Shown here: in pieces, positions 50,674 through 64,000 of the stretch
Numbering within the stretch: position 1 is the first letter of the stretch
Layout: the number at the start of each line of letters is the position of its first letter
Origin: an uncultured Holdemania sp.
GTDB taxonomy: Bacteria; Bacillota_I; Bacilli_A; Erysipelotrichales; Erysipelotrichaceae
Assembly (NCBI GenBank): GCA_947037125.1
Contig: CAMQTJ010000001.1
Location: 1 to 64,000 of the forward strand
DNA: 64,000 nucleotides
Direction: 5' to 3'
Program-made: the position numbers and the translations under genes
The notes under the pieces: generated by a model
Told to the model about the DNA's origin: nothing
Database searches by the model: none
Seen by the model: the letters and a program-made list of their open reading frames with translations, nothing else

Positions 50674-51786
50674 TTATTGTGTAACATCTAATAAATTAAG
50701 TGTTATTCTACTTGTAACTTCTATATAATATTTTGTTTCAGCATTATTCATCTCTTGGGTTTGTAATTCATCCATTGTTTCCATTTGACTTGCGAATTTA
50801 CCTATATAATCAAGGTAATCTACTAACATTCCCACATCATCACTAGATTCACTATATTTAATCATGAAATCGATATAATCATTAAAGAACACTTCGTATG
50901 CATCCATTTGTTCTTTAAATTCAGGGTGCATTCCATCTACTAAGTCAGTGTTATCTTCTTCAATATTTTCATCATTTTCAATATCGGGTTGTTTTGTTGG
51001 TTCCGGTATTATTTCTTCATCAATTGAAGGTGCTTGAATACTAATATTAATTATATTAAATCCTTCATAACTAACACTTAAATAATATCCATTTTCATTA
51101 TATGCACTGTAATAATCTTCTGCTTTATTATAATCAATATTAAATCCTGAATCTAAACAAGCTTGTACATAATCATTGTACTCATCAATTGTTGTTTCAC
51201 CTATATTCACATTAAACATATCAGAATTTTCAGTTATTATTTCTCCATATGATGAATTAGGTAAAGGTACTAATTGTACTATTTCACTAATAGGCCATAT
51301 AATTTCATTCATTTCTACAGGTGCATCAACTGTCATATAAATACTTTCATCACTCATATAATTAACACTAAGTTCATATCCCTCACTATTAAATGCGTTA
51401 TATCCATAATTATCTTCCACATCTATTGTAAATCCACTTTCTTTACAATCTTTTACGTATTCATCATATTCGCTTTCAGTAATTTTAAATATTTGAATCC
51501 ATAAATAGTCATTAGTATTACTATATATTGTCGCTTTATTTGATTCAGGTTTTGGTAAAATACTAGAAAGTTTAATATCTGACCAATCAAATTTTTCTGC
51601 ACTATCTTGTTTACCACCTTTTGGACCAAAAACTAGTAACAATACAATAATAGCTAGTGCAATAACCCAAAATCTTTTATAAATTGGTTTTTTATTTTTA
51701 GCACCACAATGTTGGCACATTTTTGTTTTTTCTTCTATTAAATTATTACAATTACTACATTTCATCATTTTCTTATTTTTAGACAT
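50674..51786 (-). CDS. Zinc-ribbon membrane protein with two DUF6591-like repeats
   Basis: The 370-residue protein has an N-terminal zinc ribbon (CSNCNNLIEEKTKMCQHCG), a membrane helix (RFWVIALAIIVLLLVFG) and an outer region with two similar units (residues ~70-150 and ~170-250), each with ESEYDEYVKDCKESGF or TIDEYNDYVQACLDSGF followed by YNAFNSEGYELSV or YSAYNENGYYLSV. It resembles DUF6591. An acidic linker and helical end follow. It is last in the TM2-SPFH-DUF6591 operon; the role is unknown. The start follows AAAGGAG. Confidence 0.7.
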   Translation of the reverse strand: MSKNKKMMKCSNCNNLIEEKTKMCQHCGAKNKKPIYKRFWVIALAIIVLLLVFGPKGGKQDSAEKFDWSDIKLSSILPKPESNKATIYSNTNDYLWIQIFKITESEYDEYVKDCKESGFTIDVEDNYGYNAFNSEGYELSVNYMSDESIYMTVDAPVEMNEIIWPISEIVQLVPLPNSSYGEIITENSDMFNVNIGETTIDEYNDYVQACLDSGFNIDYNKAEDYYSAYNENGYYLSVSYEGFNIINISIQAPSIDEEIIPEPTKQPDIENDENIEEDNTDLVDGMHPEFKEQMDAYEVFFNDYIDFMIKYSESSDDVGMLVDYLDYIGKFASQMETMDELQTQEMNNAETKYYIEVTSRITLNLLDVTQ

Positions 51787-51798
51787 TTTTACTCTCCT

Positions 51799-52791
51799 TT
51801 ATTGTTTTAAAATAGTCTTTTTTTCGATATCAAATTCTTCTTGCGTTAATATTTGATCATCAAGCAATCCTTTTAATTCTCTTAATTTTTCTGTCTTACT
51901 TTTTGTTTGTTTTGTTTCATTAGAAACATCTTGTATATTTTGTGCCATTGTATTTCCTAAAGCCATTCCAGCACCTAGCCCTGCAAGTCCACCTTCTTGT
52001 TTTGCAGCATCTCTCATTGCTCTTGCTGTTTGGTAATGCACAAATGAGTCCATATCACGTTTTGCCATACCAATTCCTGATTGTTCATCAATTAGTTTTT
52101 CAACCTCATCTGGTAAAGATATATTTTCAATAATAACATCTGAAAATTCAATTCCTATAATGTTTATTTGTTCATTAAATTTAGTTTGAATTGCTACTGA
52201 TATTTTTCTATATTCACAAGCTAAATCTAGTACTGAACTTTGTGATTCACCAATGATTGTTGCGAATGCCTCTGTAAGCATTGAAGAAAGATAAGTCGCA
52301 ATATCAAATGACATTACAATTCCTTTAGTACCAAATATTTCTTTCATAAACTGTTTAGGATCTACTATCTTAAAGCTAAACTTGCCAAAGCTTCGAATTC
52401 TAACCATATTCATTTCAATATCACGTTTCATTATTGGATTCCTAGTTGACCATTTATTATCTATAAATTGCCTAGTATTTATAAAATATAAATCAGTTAT
52501 AATTGGAGATATAAATAGATACGGAAAGGCACTTAAAGTCGATAATAAAGGCATGTTATTTGTATCTAATGTATATGTTCCAGGTTTTAGTACATCTGCA
52601 ATGTTTCCACACTTTATAAAAATCGCGCATTGGCTTTCTCTTACAATTACTTTTGATCCTTGTTTAAGTTCGTTATTTCCACTTTCACGATTATATTTTG
52701 ATACAATTAGTTTAGTATTCTGTGATTCAAATTCGATAACATCTAAAAATTGATTCTTCAAAACATCTATTAATCCCACACTAATTGCCAT
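51799..52791 (-). CDS. SPFH-domain protein with C-terminal SHOCT-like tail (YdjI type)
   Basis: The 330-residue protein contains an SPFH/virion-core-like domain (VIEFESQNTKLIVSKY, GSKVIVRESQCAIFIKCG, KPGTYTLDT, VRIRSFGKFSFKI) and a Gly/Ala-rich linker, and ends ELKGLLDDQILTQEEFDIEKKTIL, a SHOCT oligomerisation motif. In Bacillus YdjI relatives localise to membranes with stress systems. It overlaps the TM2 gene by 11 nt, so translation is coupled. It is 12 nt before the DUF6591 gene. Confidence 0.85.
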   Translation of the reverse strand: MAISVGLIDVLKNQFLDVIEFESQNTKLIVSKYNRESGNNELKQGSKVIVRESQCAIFIKCGNIADVLKPGTYTLDTNNMPLLSTLSAFPYLFISPIITDLYFINTRQFIDNKWSTRNPIMKRDIEMNMVRIRSFGKFSFKIVDPKQFMKEIFGTKGIVMSFDIATYLSSMLTEAFATIIGESQSSVLDLACEYRKISVAIQTKFNEQINIIGIEFSDVIIENISLPDEVEKLIDEQSGIGMAKRDMDSFVHYQTARAMRDAAKQEGGLAGLGAGMALGNTMAQNIQDVSNETKQTKSKTEKLRELKGLLDDQILTQEEFDIEKKTILKQ

Positions 52792-53188
52792 CCCATTCAG
52801 TTAATGGTAATCCATACTTATCTTTAAATTTTCCAATAGCTATCCAAATAATATCAATAAACCATCCTATACCAAATAATCCTCCTGTACATAAATATAA
52901 GAGTCCCATCCCAATTTTACCAACATAAAACTTATGTATACCTAATGTTCCTGTAAATATACATAGCAACAACGCAACCGTCCTACTTTTTTTACTCACA
53001 CCAAATTCATTTGTGTATTGTTTATTTCTTTGGTTATTATTAAAATCTTGAAATTTATCTTCATTTTCATATTGTTCAAACTTTCCACTATATACTTTTT
53101 CGTGTATAATTTTATCTGTTTGATTACCACAGTAATCGCAAATACCATTATTTAATGGTGCACCACATTGTGAACATTTATTTGTCAT
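52781..53188 (-). CDS. TM2-domain protein with N-terminal zinc ribbon
   Basis: The 135-residue protein has CSQCGAPLNNGICDYCG (zinc ribbon) and a polar linker, then a TM2 domain with two helices (ALLLCIFTGTLGIHKFYVGK and GGLFGIGWFIDIIWIAIG), the GIHKFYVGK and WFIDI motifs being diagnostic. TM2 proteins are of unknown function and frequently partner with SPFH proteins, as here. The start follows AGGAGGATAAA. First gene of the cassette. Confidence 0.88.
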   Translation of the reverse strand: MTNKCSQCGAPLNNGICDYCGNQTDKIIHEKVYSGKFEQYENEDKFQDFNNNQRNKQYTNEFGVSKKSRTVALLLCIFTGTLGIHKFYVGKIGMGLLYLCTGGLFGIGWFIDIIWIAIGKFKDKYGLPLTEWDGN

Positions 53189-53372
53189 TTTATCCTCCTG
53201 ATGTATTTATTAAGTCTAATTACTTATCATAAAGCGTACATTTTGATTAATGTCCTTATTTTATATAATTTTATATAAATTGCTATATATTAGTTAATTA
53301 GTTGCAAAACAAATGATAATTCCCTATAATTACATTGACTTTCGCTCTAAATAGTAGTATATTTTTTAAAGA

Positions 53373-53411
53373 TAAGTCTATCAAAAAGCACACTTTTTGA
53401 TAGGCTTTTTT
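53373..53411 (+). terminator. Strong hairpin next to the recombinase gene
   Basis: CTATCAAAAAG and CTTTTTGATAG form an 11-bp stem followed by GGCTTTTTT on the plus strand. It can end plus-strand transcripts; on the minus strand it lies just after the recombinase stop but lacks a T run. Confidence 0.65.
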
Positions 53412-54280
<869 letters not shown>

Positions 54281-54317
54281 ACACCTTTATTTAGTTGTAT
54301 TAACTAAATAAAGGTGT
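54281..54317 (-). terminator. Terminator of the ATP synthase operon
   Basis: A perfect 16-bp stem, ACACCTTTATTTAGTT with its complement, has a 5-nt loop and a T run on the minus strand. Confidence 0.9.
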
Positions 54318-54326
54318 CTATTTTAT

Positions 54327-56963
<2,637 letters not shown>

Positions 56964-56965
56964 AA

Positions 56966-58492
56966 TTAATCTGCCAACAATTTAAATGTTGCTAAATACT
57001 TAGAAATTGCTTCTTTCATTGAATTACTTAATTCATCACCAATTTTATCACCAATATTTAATGTAGCAACAATATCACTATGATTATCATCAAAATATGT
57101 ATGAAGTCCCGCTTCAAATTCTTTAATATTTTCAACTGAAACAGTCTTTAAGAAACCGTTATTAGCTGCAAATAATGAAAGTACTTGTTGAGCAACACTC
57201 ATTGGTGAATATTGAGCTTGTTTTAATAATTCAGTAAGTCTTGCACCATGATCTATTGTAGCTTTAGTAACTGCATCTAAGTCAGATCCAAATTGCGTAA
57301 AGGCTAATAATTCATGGTATTGAGCTAAGTCAAGTTTAAGTGAACCAGAAACTTGTTTCATTGCTTTAGTTTGTGCAGCACTACCAACACGAGAAACTGA
57401 TAATCCACTATCAACAGCTGGTCTTATTCCTGAATTAAATAATTCAGTTTGTAAGAATATTTGTCCATCAGTAATTGAAATTACATTAGTTGGAATATAA
57501 GCACTAATATCACCTGCTTGAGTTTCGATAATTGGAAGAGCAGTAATTGAACCACCACCTAATGCATCATTAAGTTTTGCAGCTCTTTCTAATAATCTTG
57601 AATGTAAGTAGAATACATCTCCAGGATATGCTTCACGTCCTGGTGGTCTTCTTAAAAGAAGTGACATTGTACGATAAGCTACAGCATGTTTACTTAAGTC
57701 ATCATATACAATTAATACATCTTCCCCATTTTCCATCCATTCTTCACCAATTGTAACACCTGTATATGGTGCCATAAATTGTAAAGGAGCTAATTCTGAA
57801 GCACCTGCTGCAACAATAGTAGTATACTCCATTGCACCATGACTTCTAAATTTTTCAACGATTTGCGCTACAGTACTAGCCTTTTGACCAATAGCAACAT
57901 AAATACATTTAACTTTTTTACCTTTTTGATTTAATATTGTATCAACCGCAATTGCTGTTTTACCAGTTTGACGATCCCCAATAATTAATTCACGTTGTCC
58001 CTTACCTACAGGTATCATTGAGTCAATAACTTTTAATCCTGTCATAAGTGGTTGATGAACCGATTTACGAGTCATAACCCCTGGAGCAACTCTTTCTGTT
58101 GGACGATAAACACTAGAAGTAATCTCGCCTTTACCATCAATTGCTTGACCAAGTGCATTAACAACACGCCCGATCATACAATCTCCAACAGGTATTTCCA
58201 TAATTTTGCCAGTACGTTTAACGATATCGCCCTCTTTAATAGTAGCGTCTGAACCCATTAAAACTGCACCAACATGATCTTCTTCAAGATTTAAAACCAT
58301 TCCATAAATATCATTTGGAAAAATTAATAATTCACTTGCCATAGCACTAGTTAAACCATGAATTAAAGCAATACCGTCACCAACAGTAATAACTGTTCCA
58401 ACTTCTGCAACTTCAAGAGTTTTATCATAGTCTTTGATTTGAGCACGAATTATTTTACTAATTTCTTCGCATCTTAAATTCACTAACTTCAC
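56966..58492 (-). CDS. atpA: F1F0 ATP synthase alpha subunit
   Basis: The 508-residue regulatory subunit has Walker [11 protein letters not shown], Walker [35 protein letters not shown] and [21 protein letters not shown]. The N-terminal crown ends at about residue 95. Ends in ATFKLLAD. Confidence 0.97.
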   Translation of the reverse strand: MKLVNLRCEEISKIIRAQIKDYDKTLEVAEVGTVITVGDGIALIHGLTSAMASELLIFPNDIYGMVLNLEEDHVGAVLMGSDATIKEGDIVKRTGKIMEIPVGDCMIGRVVNALGQAIDGKGEITSSVYRPTERVAPGVMTRKSVHQPLMTGLKVIDSMIPVGKGQRELIIGDRQTGKTAIAVDTILNQKGKKVKCIYVAIGQKASTVAQIVEKFRSHGAMEYTTIVAAGASELAPLQFMAPYTGVTIGEEWMENGEDVLIVYDDLSKHAVAYRTMSLLLRRPPGREAYPGDVFYLHSRLLERAAKLNDALGGGSITALPIIETQAGDISAYIPTNVISITDGQIFLQTELFNSGIRPAVDSGLSVSRVGSAAQTKAMKQVSGSLKLDLAQYHELLAFTQFGSDLDAVTKATIDHGARLTELLKQAQYSPMSVAQQVLSLFAANNGFLKTVSVENIKEFEAGLHTYFDDNHSDIVATLNIGDKIGDELSNSMKEAISKYLATFKLLAD

Positions 58493-58501
58493 CTCGATCT
58501 T

Positions 58502-59038
58502 CTAGATTGAACTTTTTAGTAATGATTGTTTAAGGTCACTAAGTTTCCTTGCAATCGTATTATCTAAAATTTCATCTTGTATTCTAATTTTAATTCCTGC
58601 AATATGACTTGGATCAACACTTATTTTAGGTTGGATTTTTTTATTAAATCTTTCCTCTAAAAAAGCAACGATTTCCTTAACACTTTTCGCATCAAGTTCA
58701 CTTGCACTACTAATATAAGCAATTTCAATATTTAATTTTTTATTAACTAATAAATTAAATTCGATACATATTTGTTCAAAACAATCAAAACGATTTTTAT
58801 CTATTAAAAGTTGAATAAAATTATTAATCATTTCATCACATTTAAAGATTTGTTTAATTAATGCTTTTTTATCATCTTTCCTAATTTTAGGATGAGACAT
58901 TACAGCTTTTAATTCTACATTTTCATCTAATTGTTTTAATATATCAAATAGTTGTGTTTTATAAACATCCATTTGATTTGTTTCAAGTGATAAATCAAAT
59001 AGTGCTAAAGCATAGTTTTTACTAGCTGCCCCATTCAC
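58502..59038 (-). CDS. atpH: F1F0 ATP synthase delta subunit
   Basis: The 178-residue OSCP-like subunit links the b stalk to F1. It has an N-terminal helical domain (KNYALALFDL) and a C-terminal segment DPSHIAGIKIRIQDEILDNTIARKL. The start overlaps the end of atpF. Confidence 0.93.
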   Translation of the reverse strand: MNGAASKNYALALFDLSLETNQMDVYKTQLFDILKQLDENVELKAVMSHPKIRKDDKKALIKQIFKCDEMINNFIQLLIDKNRFDCFEQICIEFNLLVNKKLNIEIAYISSASELDAKSVKEIVAFLEERFNKKIQPKISVDPSHIAGIKIRIQDEILDNTIARKLSDLKQSLLKSSI

Positions 59039-59541
59039 TATAAATCACCCGCTTTATCAATAAACTCCTGTACATACTTAAGGTGTACTTTTTCATCAAC
59101 TTCTTTTCCAATAATTTTAGTTGCAGCTTCAACTACAATGCTACTCATTTCATCTTTAATTTGGTTAACTGCCTGAATTTTTTCTCTTTCAATATCAGCT
59201 TGAGCCTTTTCTTTAATTAACTCTGCAGATTTTTTTGCATCATCAATAATTTCATTAGACACTTTTTTAGCACTATCACTAGCCTTAGCAATGATGTCCT
59301 TAGCTTCAATATGAATTTGACTTAATTTTTCATTCGCAATTTCATTAAGTTTAAAACTTTCTTCATTCTTAGTTTTTGATTCTTCAATTTGATTATTGAT
59401 AAATTGCTCTCTTTTACTTAAATAATCTTGAAGAATATTCCAAAAGTATTTTTTAGCAATGATAACAATTAAGATTGTTGAAATAAGGACCAGTATCATA
59501 TCGACAGGTGATATTCTCAAATAATTTTCAATATTGATCAT
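59038..59541 (-). CDS. atpF: F1F0 ATP synthase b subunit
   Basis: The 167-residue protein has one N-terminal membrane helix (residues ~15-34) followed by a long charged coiled coil (YLSKREQFINNQIEESKTKN), the peripheral stalk. The C-terminal EVDEKVHLKYVQEFIDKAGDL fits the family. The site is GAAGGGAG. Confidence 0.93.
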   Translation of the reverse strand: MINIENYLRISPVDMILVLISTILIVIIAKKYFWNILQDYLSKREQFINNQIEESKTKNEESFKLNEIANEKLSQIHIEAKDIIAKASDSAKKVSNEIIDDAKKSAELIKEKAQADIEREKIQAVNQIKDEMSSIVVEAATKIIGKEVDEKVHLKYVQEFIDKAGDL

Positions 59542-59566
59542 TTAAAAATTCTCCCTTCTTTCAACC

Positions 59567-60525
<959 letters not shown>

Positions 60526-60541
60526 TCTAAAATCACATCCT

Positions 60542-60895
60542 TTACTTTTTTATTGCTTGGGATACATAGATAACAAAATTAACACTTACGAATCCTAATA
60601 ATAATGATACAACATTCATACCACTATCAATGCAAATATAAAATACGATTCCATAAAATATATATCTCATCATATAATGTGACATAGCAACACCACCAGG
60701 ATTTGAGGAATTAAACAATCTTTTCCCCATGCTTATAATTGTAACAAAGCCTGCAAGTCTTGCAATACAGCCAAACAAGAAACCATAAAATATATTCAAA
60801 TCTTTTGTAATAACAAAAGAAATTACTCCAACGATTAGAGCAAGTGCTAAAGTCATTTTAAAAATTCTTGCATAAAATTTACGATCATCATTCAT
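60542..60895 (-). CDS. atpI: AtpI-type ATP synthase accessory protein
   Basis: The 117-residue protein has four helices, with ATIL-like FGCIARLAGFVTI and NPGGVAMSHYMMRYIFYG, as in AtpI, which helps assemble the c ring. The ATG at 60895 has AAAGGA at a usable distance; an ATG 12 nt upstream sits on the site. It overlaps the end of the small atpZ gene. AtpI is needed for c-ring assembly in the Na+ enzymes studied. Confidence 0.75.
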   Translation of the reverse strand: MNDDRKFYARIFKMTLALALIVGVISFVITKDLNIFYGFLFGCIARLAGFVTIISMGKRLFNSSNPGGVAMSHYMMRYIFYGIVFYICIDSGMNVVSLLLGFVSVNFVIYVSQAIKK

Positions 60896-61073
60896 ATTTA
60901 TTTGCATCCTTTACTAAGATAAATAAACTTCCAAAAATAACATATGCCATAAGTCCTAATAAAAATAAGGGTGATGTATTAAATATTTTATCAATATAAG
61001 TACCAATAAAAACACTTAACACTAAACCAATAGTAATACGCGACATAAAGCGATATATATGAGTGGTATTCAT
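60888..61073 (-). CDS. atpZ: AtpZ-like small membrane protein
   Basis: The 61-residue protein has two helices (TIGLVLSVFIGTYID and PLFLLGLMAYVIFGSLFILV) separated by a short loop. Position first after upp and before atpI, and the sequence pattern, fit AtpZ/AtpQ of ATP synthase operons. It starts 3 nt after upp and overlaps atpI. Family assignment is from context plus weak sequence features. Confidence 0.65.
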   Translation of the reverse strand: MNTTHIYRFMSRITIGLVLSVFIGTYIDKIFNTSPLFLLGLMAYVIFGSLFILVKDANKYE

Positions 61074-61076
61074 TTA

Positions 61077-61697
61077 CTATTTTGTACCAAATATACGGTC
61101 ACCCGCATCACCAAGTCCTGGTACGATATAACCAAGTTCATTTAATTTTTCATCAAGTGCAGCTAAATAAATATCCACATCAGGATGAGCTTTTTGAACC
61201 GCTTGAACACCTTCAGGTGCACCTACAAGACAAACAAGCTTAATTGCTGTTGCCCCTTTTGCTTTAATGATGTCGATAGCAGCATTTGCACTACCACCTG
61301 TTGCTAACATTGGATCTAAAACCAAATTAATTGCATCTGGCATCGTACTTGGGAATTTTGAAAAATACTCATGTGGCATAAGTGTTTCTTCATCTCTATA
61401 AAGACCAACATGGCCAACTTTAGCTGTAGGAATTAAATTGTTAATTCCATTAACTAATCCTAGCCCCGCTCTTAAAATAGGGATTAAAACAATTTCTTTA
61501 GTCAATTCATAAGTCTCACATTCAATAACAGGTGTTTGAATCGTAACTTTTTTGACTGGTAAATCACGACAAACTTCATAAGCCATTAATCCTGCAATTT
61601 CATCAAGATTTTGCCTAAAGTCTTTAGTCCCTGTATCAACTTTACGCATTTGAGTTAACTTATGAGTTATAAGTGGATGGTTCATAACAAATAACAT
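61077..61697 (-). CDS. upp: Uracil phosphoribosyltransferase
   Basis: The 206-residue enzyme salvages uracil to UMP. The start [19 protein letters not shown] has AGGAG 7 nt upstream; a longer frame is not supported. [27 protein letters not shown] for PRPP, and [17 protein letters not shown] for uracil are the conserved blocks. As in Bacillus, upp precedes the atp operon and is probably its first gene. Confidence 0.96.
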   Translation of the reverse strand: MLFVMNHPLITHKLTQMRKVDTGTKDFRQNLDEIAGLMAYEVCRDLPVKKVTIQTPVIECETYELTKEIVLIPILRAGLGLVNGINNLIPTAKVGHVGLYRDEETLMPHEYFSKFPSTMPDAINLVLDPMLATGGSANAAIDIIKAKGATAIKLVCLVGAPEGVQAVQKAHPDVDIYLAALDEKLNELGYIVPGLGDAGDRIFGTK

Positions 61698-61724
61698 ATC
61701 ATTTCTCCTTTTTTTAACCATGTT

Positions 61725-61733
61725 ATTATAGCA
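61725..61733 (-). promoter_or_regulatory. Extended -10 promoter of upp/atp
   Basis: Minus strand TGCTATAAT, a TGn-TATAAT extended -10, about 28 nt before upp. No good -35 box. Confidence 0.5.
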
Positions 61734-62046
61734 TATTTTGCCAATTATATTCTACAAATAAAATTGATATCACATTTTTTCACTTAATAATATTTAATGT
61801 AATCGCTATTAATTTTTCATTATTAGTATACCTCTTATTTAATATTTAATTTAACTATGCAACATTTGCGTTTTTGAATCTATAATAATAAAATTTATAT
61901 AAAAATTTTCATTATGTATGTTGCTTTCAATACTTTAACAAGATATCCCATTATCAGCTACTTGATTATTTAAATTATACTCATTAATTTTAATGCTAAG
62001 CTATATTCCTAAATTTAATATACATGAATCATTACTGTAAACAAAT

Positions 62047-62136
62047 AAAAAAATCCATCTAAGGATTTTCTTATTTTATTATATATGGCTTTCGCCAACT
62101 TCAACGGGGGAAAGAAGTTTGTCAAATCTCTTTGAC
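62047..62136 (-). other. Three back-to-back hairpins plus a terminator-like hairpin
   Basis: Contiguous perfect stems are GTCAAA-GAGA-TTTGAC (62136-62121), AACTTC-N11-GAAGTT (62119-62097) and GGC-GAAA-GCC with a GNRA tetraloop (62096-62087), read on the minus strand. A weaker AAATCC/GGATTT hairpin with a T run follows (62070-62047). It may be a small RNA or an interspersed repeat; neither can be shown here. A 71-codon frame across it is not credible. The rest of the 61734-62359 gap is AT-rich with nothing else recognised. Confidence 0.5.
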
Positions 62137-62359
62137 TAAATACAGTATAACTTTTATTTGTGTATGTTATATGTATGTAATGTGAAAAATATATGAAATA
62201 AACATCATCATATAAATTATATATATCCATGTATATTTCAAGTTATACAACTAAGATCAACCAAATACAATATTAAACAGAATATAATTGTAAGCAGAAT
62301 GTCAAAGCATGTCTTTAATTGTTATTTTTATATAGTATAATAATAATGAGGAATTTAAT

Positions 62360-63262
62360 ATGAAAGAAAACCGATATTTTCAAATGCTTTATCTATTACT
62401 TGAAAAAGGCAATATGACCGCACCACAATTAGCAAAACATTTTGAAGTGTCAGTTAGAACTATATACCGCGATATTGATATATTAAGTTCTGCTGGAATC
62501 CCTATATATGCCATACAAGGGCAAGGTGGTGGGATTTTTATTAAAGACAACTTTGTACTTAACAAATCATTTTTAAGTGAGCAAGACCAAAACCAAATCA
62601 TTATCGCACTGCAAAGTATTACAGCAGTAAACCAAGAAGACACTAGTGTATTATTATCAAAACTTAGTAGTGTTTTTCAAAAACGAAATACAAATTGGTT
62701 TGAAATTGATTTTTCAAGTTGGACTAAAACTGGAGCAACAAAAAATGTTTTTCATATAATTCAAAGTGCAATATTCAAATGCAAATGCGTATCATTTAAA
62801 TATTACAACGGTAATGGTGAAGTTACTAAAAGAATTGTTGAGCCTTTAAAATTGGTATTTAAAAATACTGATTGGTACTTTTATGGTTTTTGCACTATAC
62901 GATGTGATTATCGTTTTTTCAAATTAACTCGCATTAAAAATTTAGAAATGATCAATCAAGGTTACATCCGCGATGTACCAAATCAAATTTTCAAAAGATG
63001 TGAACATTTCGAAATGGAAACCATTAAAATAACTCTTTTATTTGATAAAAGCATGTCCTTTCGGGTTTATGATAAGTTCATTGATGAAATAACAGAAAAT
63101 AGCGATGGTAGTTTACTTGTTGAAACAATCATGCCAAATAATGAATTGATGTATTCTTATATTCTATCTTGTGGTGATAGTGTAGAAGTCATTTCACCAC
63201 CAAGCATACGCCAAGAAATAATTAATCGAACAAAAAAAATCATACAAAAATATCAAACCTGA
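62360..63262 (+). CDS. HTH/WYL-domain transcriptional regulator (YafY type)
   Basis: The 300-residue protein has an N-terminal winged HTH (residues ~1-60, TAPQLAKHFEVSVRTIYRDIDIL) and a C-terminal WYL domain (SFKYYNGNGEVTKRIVEPLKLVFKNTDWYFYGFCTIRCDYRFFKLTRI in outline, W-Y-F near residue ~173). WYL regulators bind nucleotides or nucleic acids and often control stress or defence genes. The start has GAGG upstream. The isochorismatase-like gene downstream on the same strand may be its target. Confidence 0.88.
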   Translation: MKENRYFQMLYLLLEKGNMTAPQLAKHFEVSVRTIYRDIDILSSAGIPIYAIQGQGGGIFIKDNFVLNKSFLSEQDQNQIIIALQSITAVNQEDTSVLLSKLSSVFQKRNTNWFEIDFSSWTKTGATKNVFHIIQSAIFKCKCVSFKYYNGNGEVTKRIVEPLKLVFKNTDWYFYGFCTIRCDYRFFKLTRIKNLEMINQGYIRDVPNQIFKRCEHFEMETIKITLLFDKSMSFRVYDKFIDEITENSDGSLLVETIMPNNELMYSYILSCGDSVEVISPPSIRQEIINRTKKIIQKYQT

Positions 63263-63437
63263 CACACTTTTGCAAGTTATCCATGCTAAAGTATTATTAA
63301 CATATTAGCCATGAGGTTTAATTATTTTAGGTAATAATCTTCATGAAAATCAAATCATAAATATGTTAATTTTGATAAGTCATAATTCTATTTACAAGGC
63401 ATTTTGATCTTATCAGCTTAAAAGGAGAGCAAAAAAA

Positions 63438-63932
63438 ATGGAAAAAGCACTAATAATAATCGATATTCAAAATGACATCACAAAAAATTACAAAGAAATT
63501 ATTGATAACATCAACAAATCTATTGATTGGGCAGTCGAAAATAACATTCATATTGTATATATCAGACACGAAAATTTATCAGCTGGTACGCGAACATTTA
63601 AACCTAATACAAATGGTGCACAATTAGTTTTAGATATGAAAAAAGCATCAAATAATGTATTCACTAAATTCAAAACAAATGCATTAACTAGTAGTGATTT
63701 TACTAAGTTCATTAGTGATAATGAGATTACTGAATTCTATATTGCAGGTGCTGATGCTATTGCTTGTGTTAAATCAACCACTTACAATATGCGTAAATTA
63801 AATTATAAAGTTAATGTTTTGTCTGATTGTATTACAAGCTATGATAAAAAGAAGATTAATGAAATGCTTGATTATTATAAACGTAAGGGTTGTATCCTAA
63901 TTAGTCTTGATAATTTATTAAAAACTATATAA
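63438..63932 (+). CDS. Isochorismatase-like cysteine hydrolase
   Basis: The 164-residue alpha/beta hydrolase has a catalytic triad of Asp9 (LIIIDIQND), a Lys near residue 77 (TKFKTNAL) and Cys110 (GADAIACVKSTTYNMRKLNY). The family includes nicotinamidases and isochorismatases. The Cys sits in IAC-V where relatives have VC-V. The substrate cannot be told. The start follows AAAGGAGAG. It is 175 nt after the WYL regulator, in AT-rich sequence where no clear promoter was identified. Confidence 0.85.
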   Translation: MEKALIIIDIQNDITKNYKEIIDNINKSIDWAVENNIHIVYIRHENLSAGTRTFKPNTNGAQLVLDMKKASNNVFTKFKTNALTSSDFTKFISDNEITEFYIAGADAIACVKSTTYNMRKLNYKVNVLSDCITSYDKKKINEMLDYYKRKGCILISLDNLLKTI

Positions 63933-64000
63933 TCAATTATCTTTTGTTTTTTAAAGTACGATGATTATACATTATAAAATATTAAACAAACATTTACGAT

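Noticed and set aside
53220-53411. Insertion-sequence end next to the recombinase
   Set aside because: Only a terminator-type hairpin was found; there is no transposase and no target duplication could be seen.
62015-62230. A 71-codon frame on the minus strand across the hairpin element
   Set aside because: It has no ribosome site, runs through perfect hairpins and a terminator, and has biased composition; the RNA or repeat explanation is better.

Overview
The window is AT-rich (roughly 28-30% G+C by eye), with standard-code genes and strong AGGAGG-type ribosome binding sites. A SpoIIE phosphatase and a SpoIIQ-like protein point to a low-GC endospore-forming Bacillota. The gene content fits an anaerobe of the Erysipelotrichia type; that placement is inference, not a database result. 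B12-dependent ribonucleotide reduction, a SPASM radical-SAM enzyme and a secreted flavin-linked reductase support an anaerobic life. No tRNA, rRNA, CRISPR array or complete insertion sequence was seen.

Layout. 1-16.9 kb: end of an LTA-synthase-like gene; a lipoprotein FAD/FMN reductase behind a strong promoter with a perfect inverted-repeat operator; marR, ispD and an unusual ClpC-like gene; a cobalamin adenosyltransferase followed by an AdoCbl-dependent ribonucleotide reductase; two paralogous XRE/helical-repeat regulators; a HAD-radical SAM-HAD operon; an M23 peptidase; and an NhaC-type antiporter. 17-30.4 kb: an AAA/DUF4143 ATPase, then the conserved Bacillota block spoIIE-tilS-hpt-ftsH-hslO-dusB-lysS (all minus strand), with a T-box leader on lysS and a MazF/PemK-like protein upstream of spoIIE. 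30.4-36.7 kb: a BlaI/M56 (DUF4825) signalling pair with visible operators, a YtrA-type GntR/ABC operon, a peptidase M42 pseudogene remnant and a DUF2500 protein. 36.7-40.8 kb: tagO-mbl-spoIIQ-DUF1146-dipeptidase. 40.9-42.6 kb: an ABC exporter.

42.6-54 kb is the accessory-looking part. It has six tandem paralogous WG-repeat lipoproteins plus a relic of a seventh, a VanW-domain protein, a small-peptide locus with an interrupted membrane gene, a DUF6591/SPFH/TM2 membrane cassette and a serine recombinase. 54.3-61.7 kb holds the complete upp-atpZ-atpI-atpBEFHAGDC operon. Its c subunit carries the residues expected of a Na+-coupled ATP synthase, which fits the NhaC antiporter at 15.4 kb. 61.7-64 kb holds a compact three-hairpin element, a WYL regulator and an isochorismatase-like hydrolase.

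The least ordinary signals are the lipoprotein array with its relic copy, the Na+-type c ring, the ClpC-like protein whose second ATPase domain is degenerate, the MarR-type operator/promoter, the possible leader switch of the ribonucleotide reductase, the peptide plus interrupted membrane gene at 50.3 kb, and the triple hairpin at 62.1 kb.
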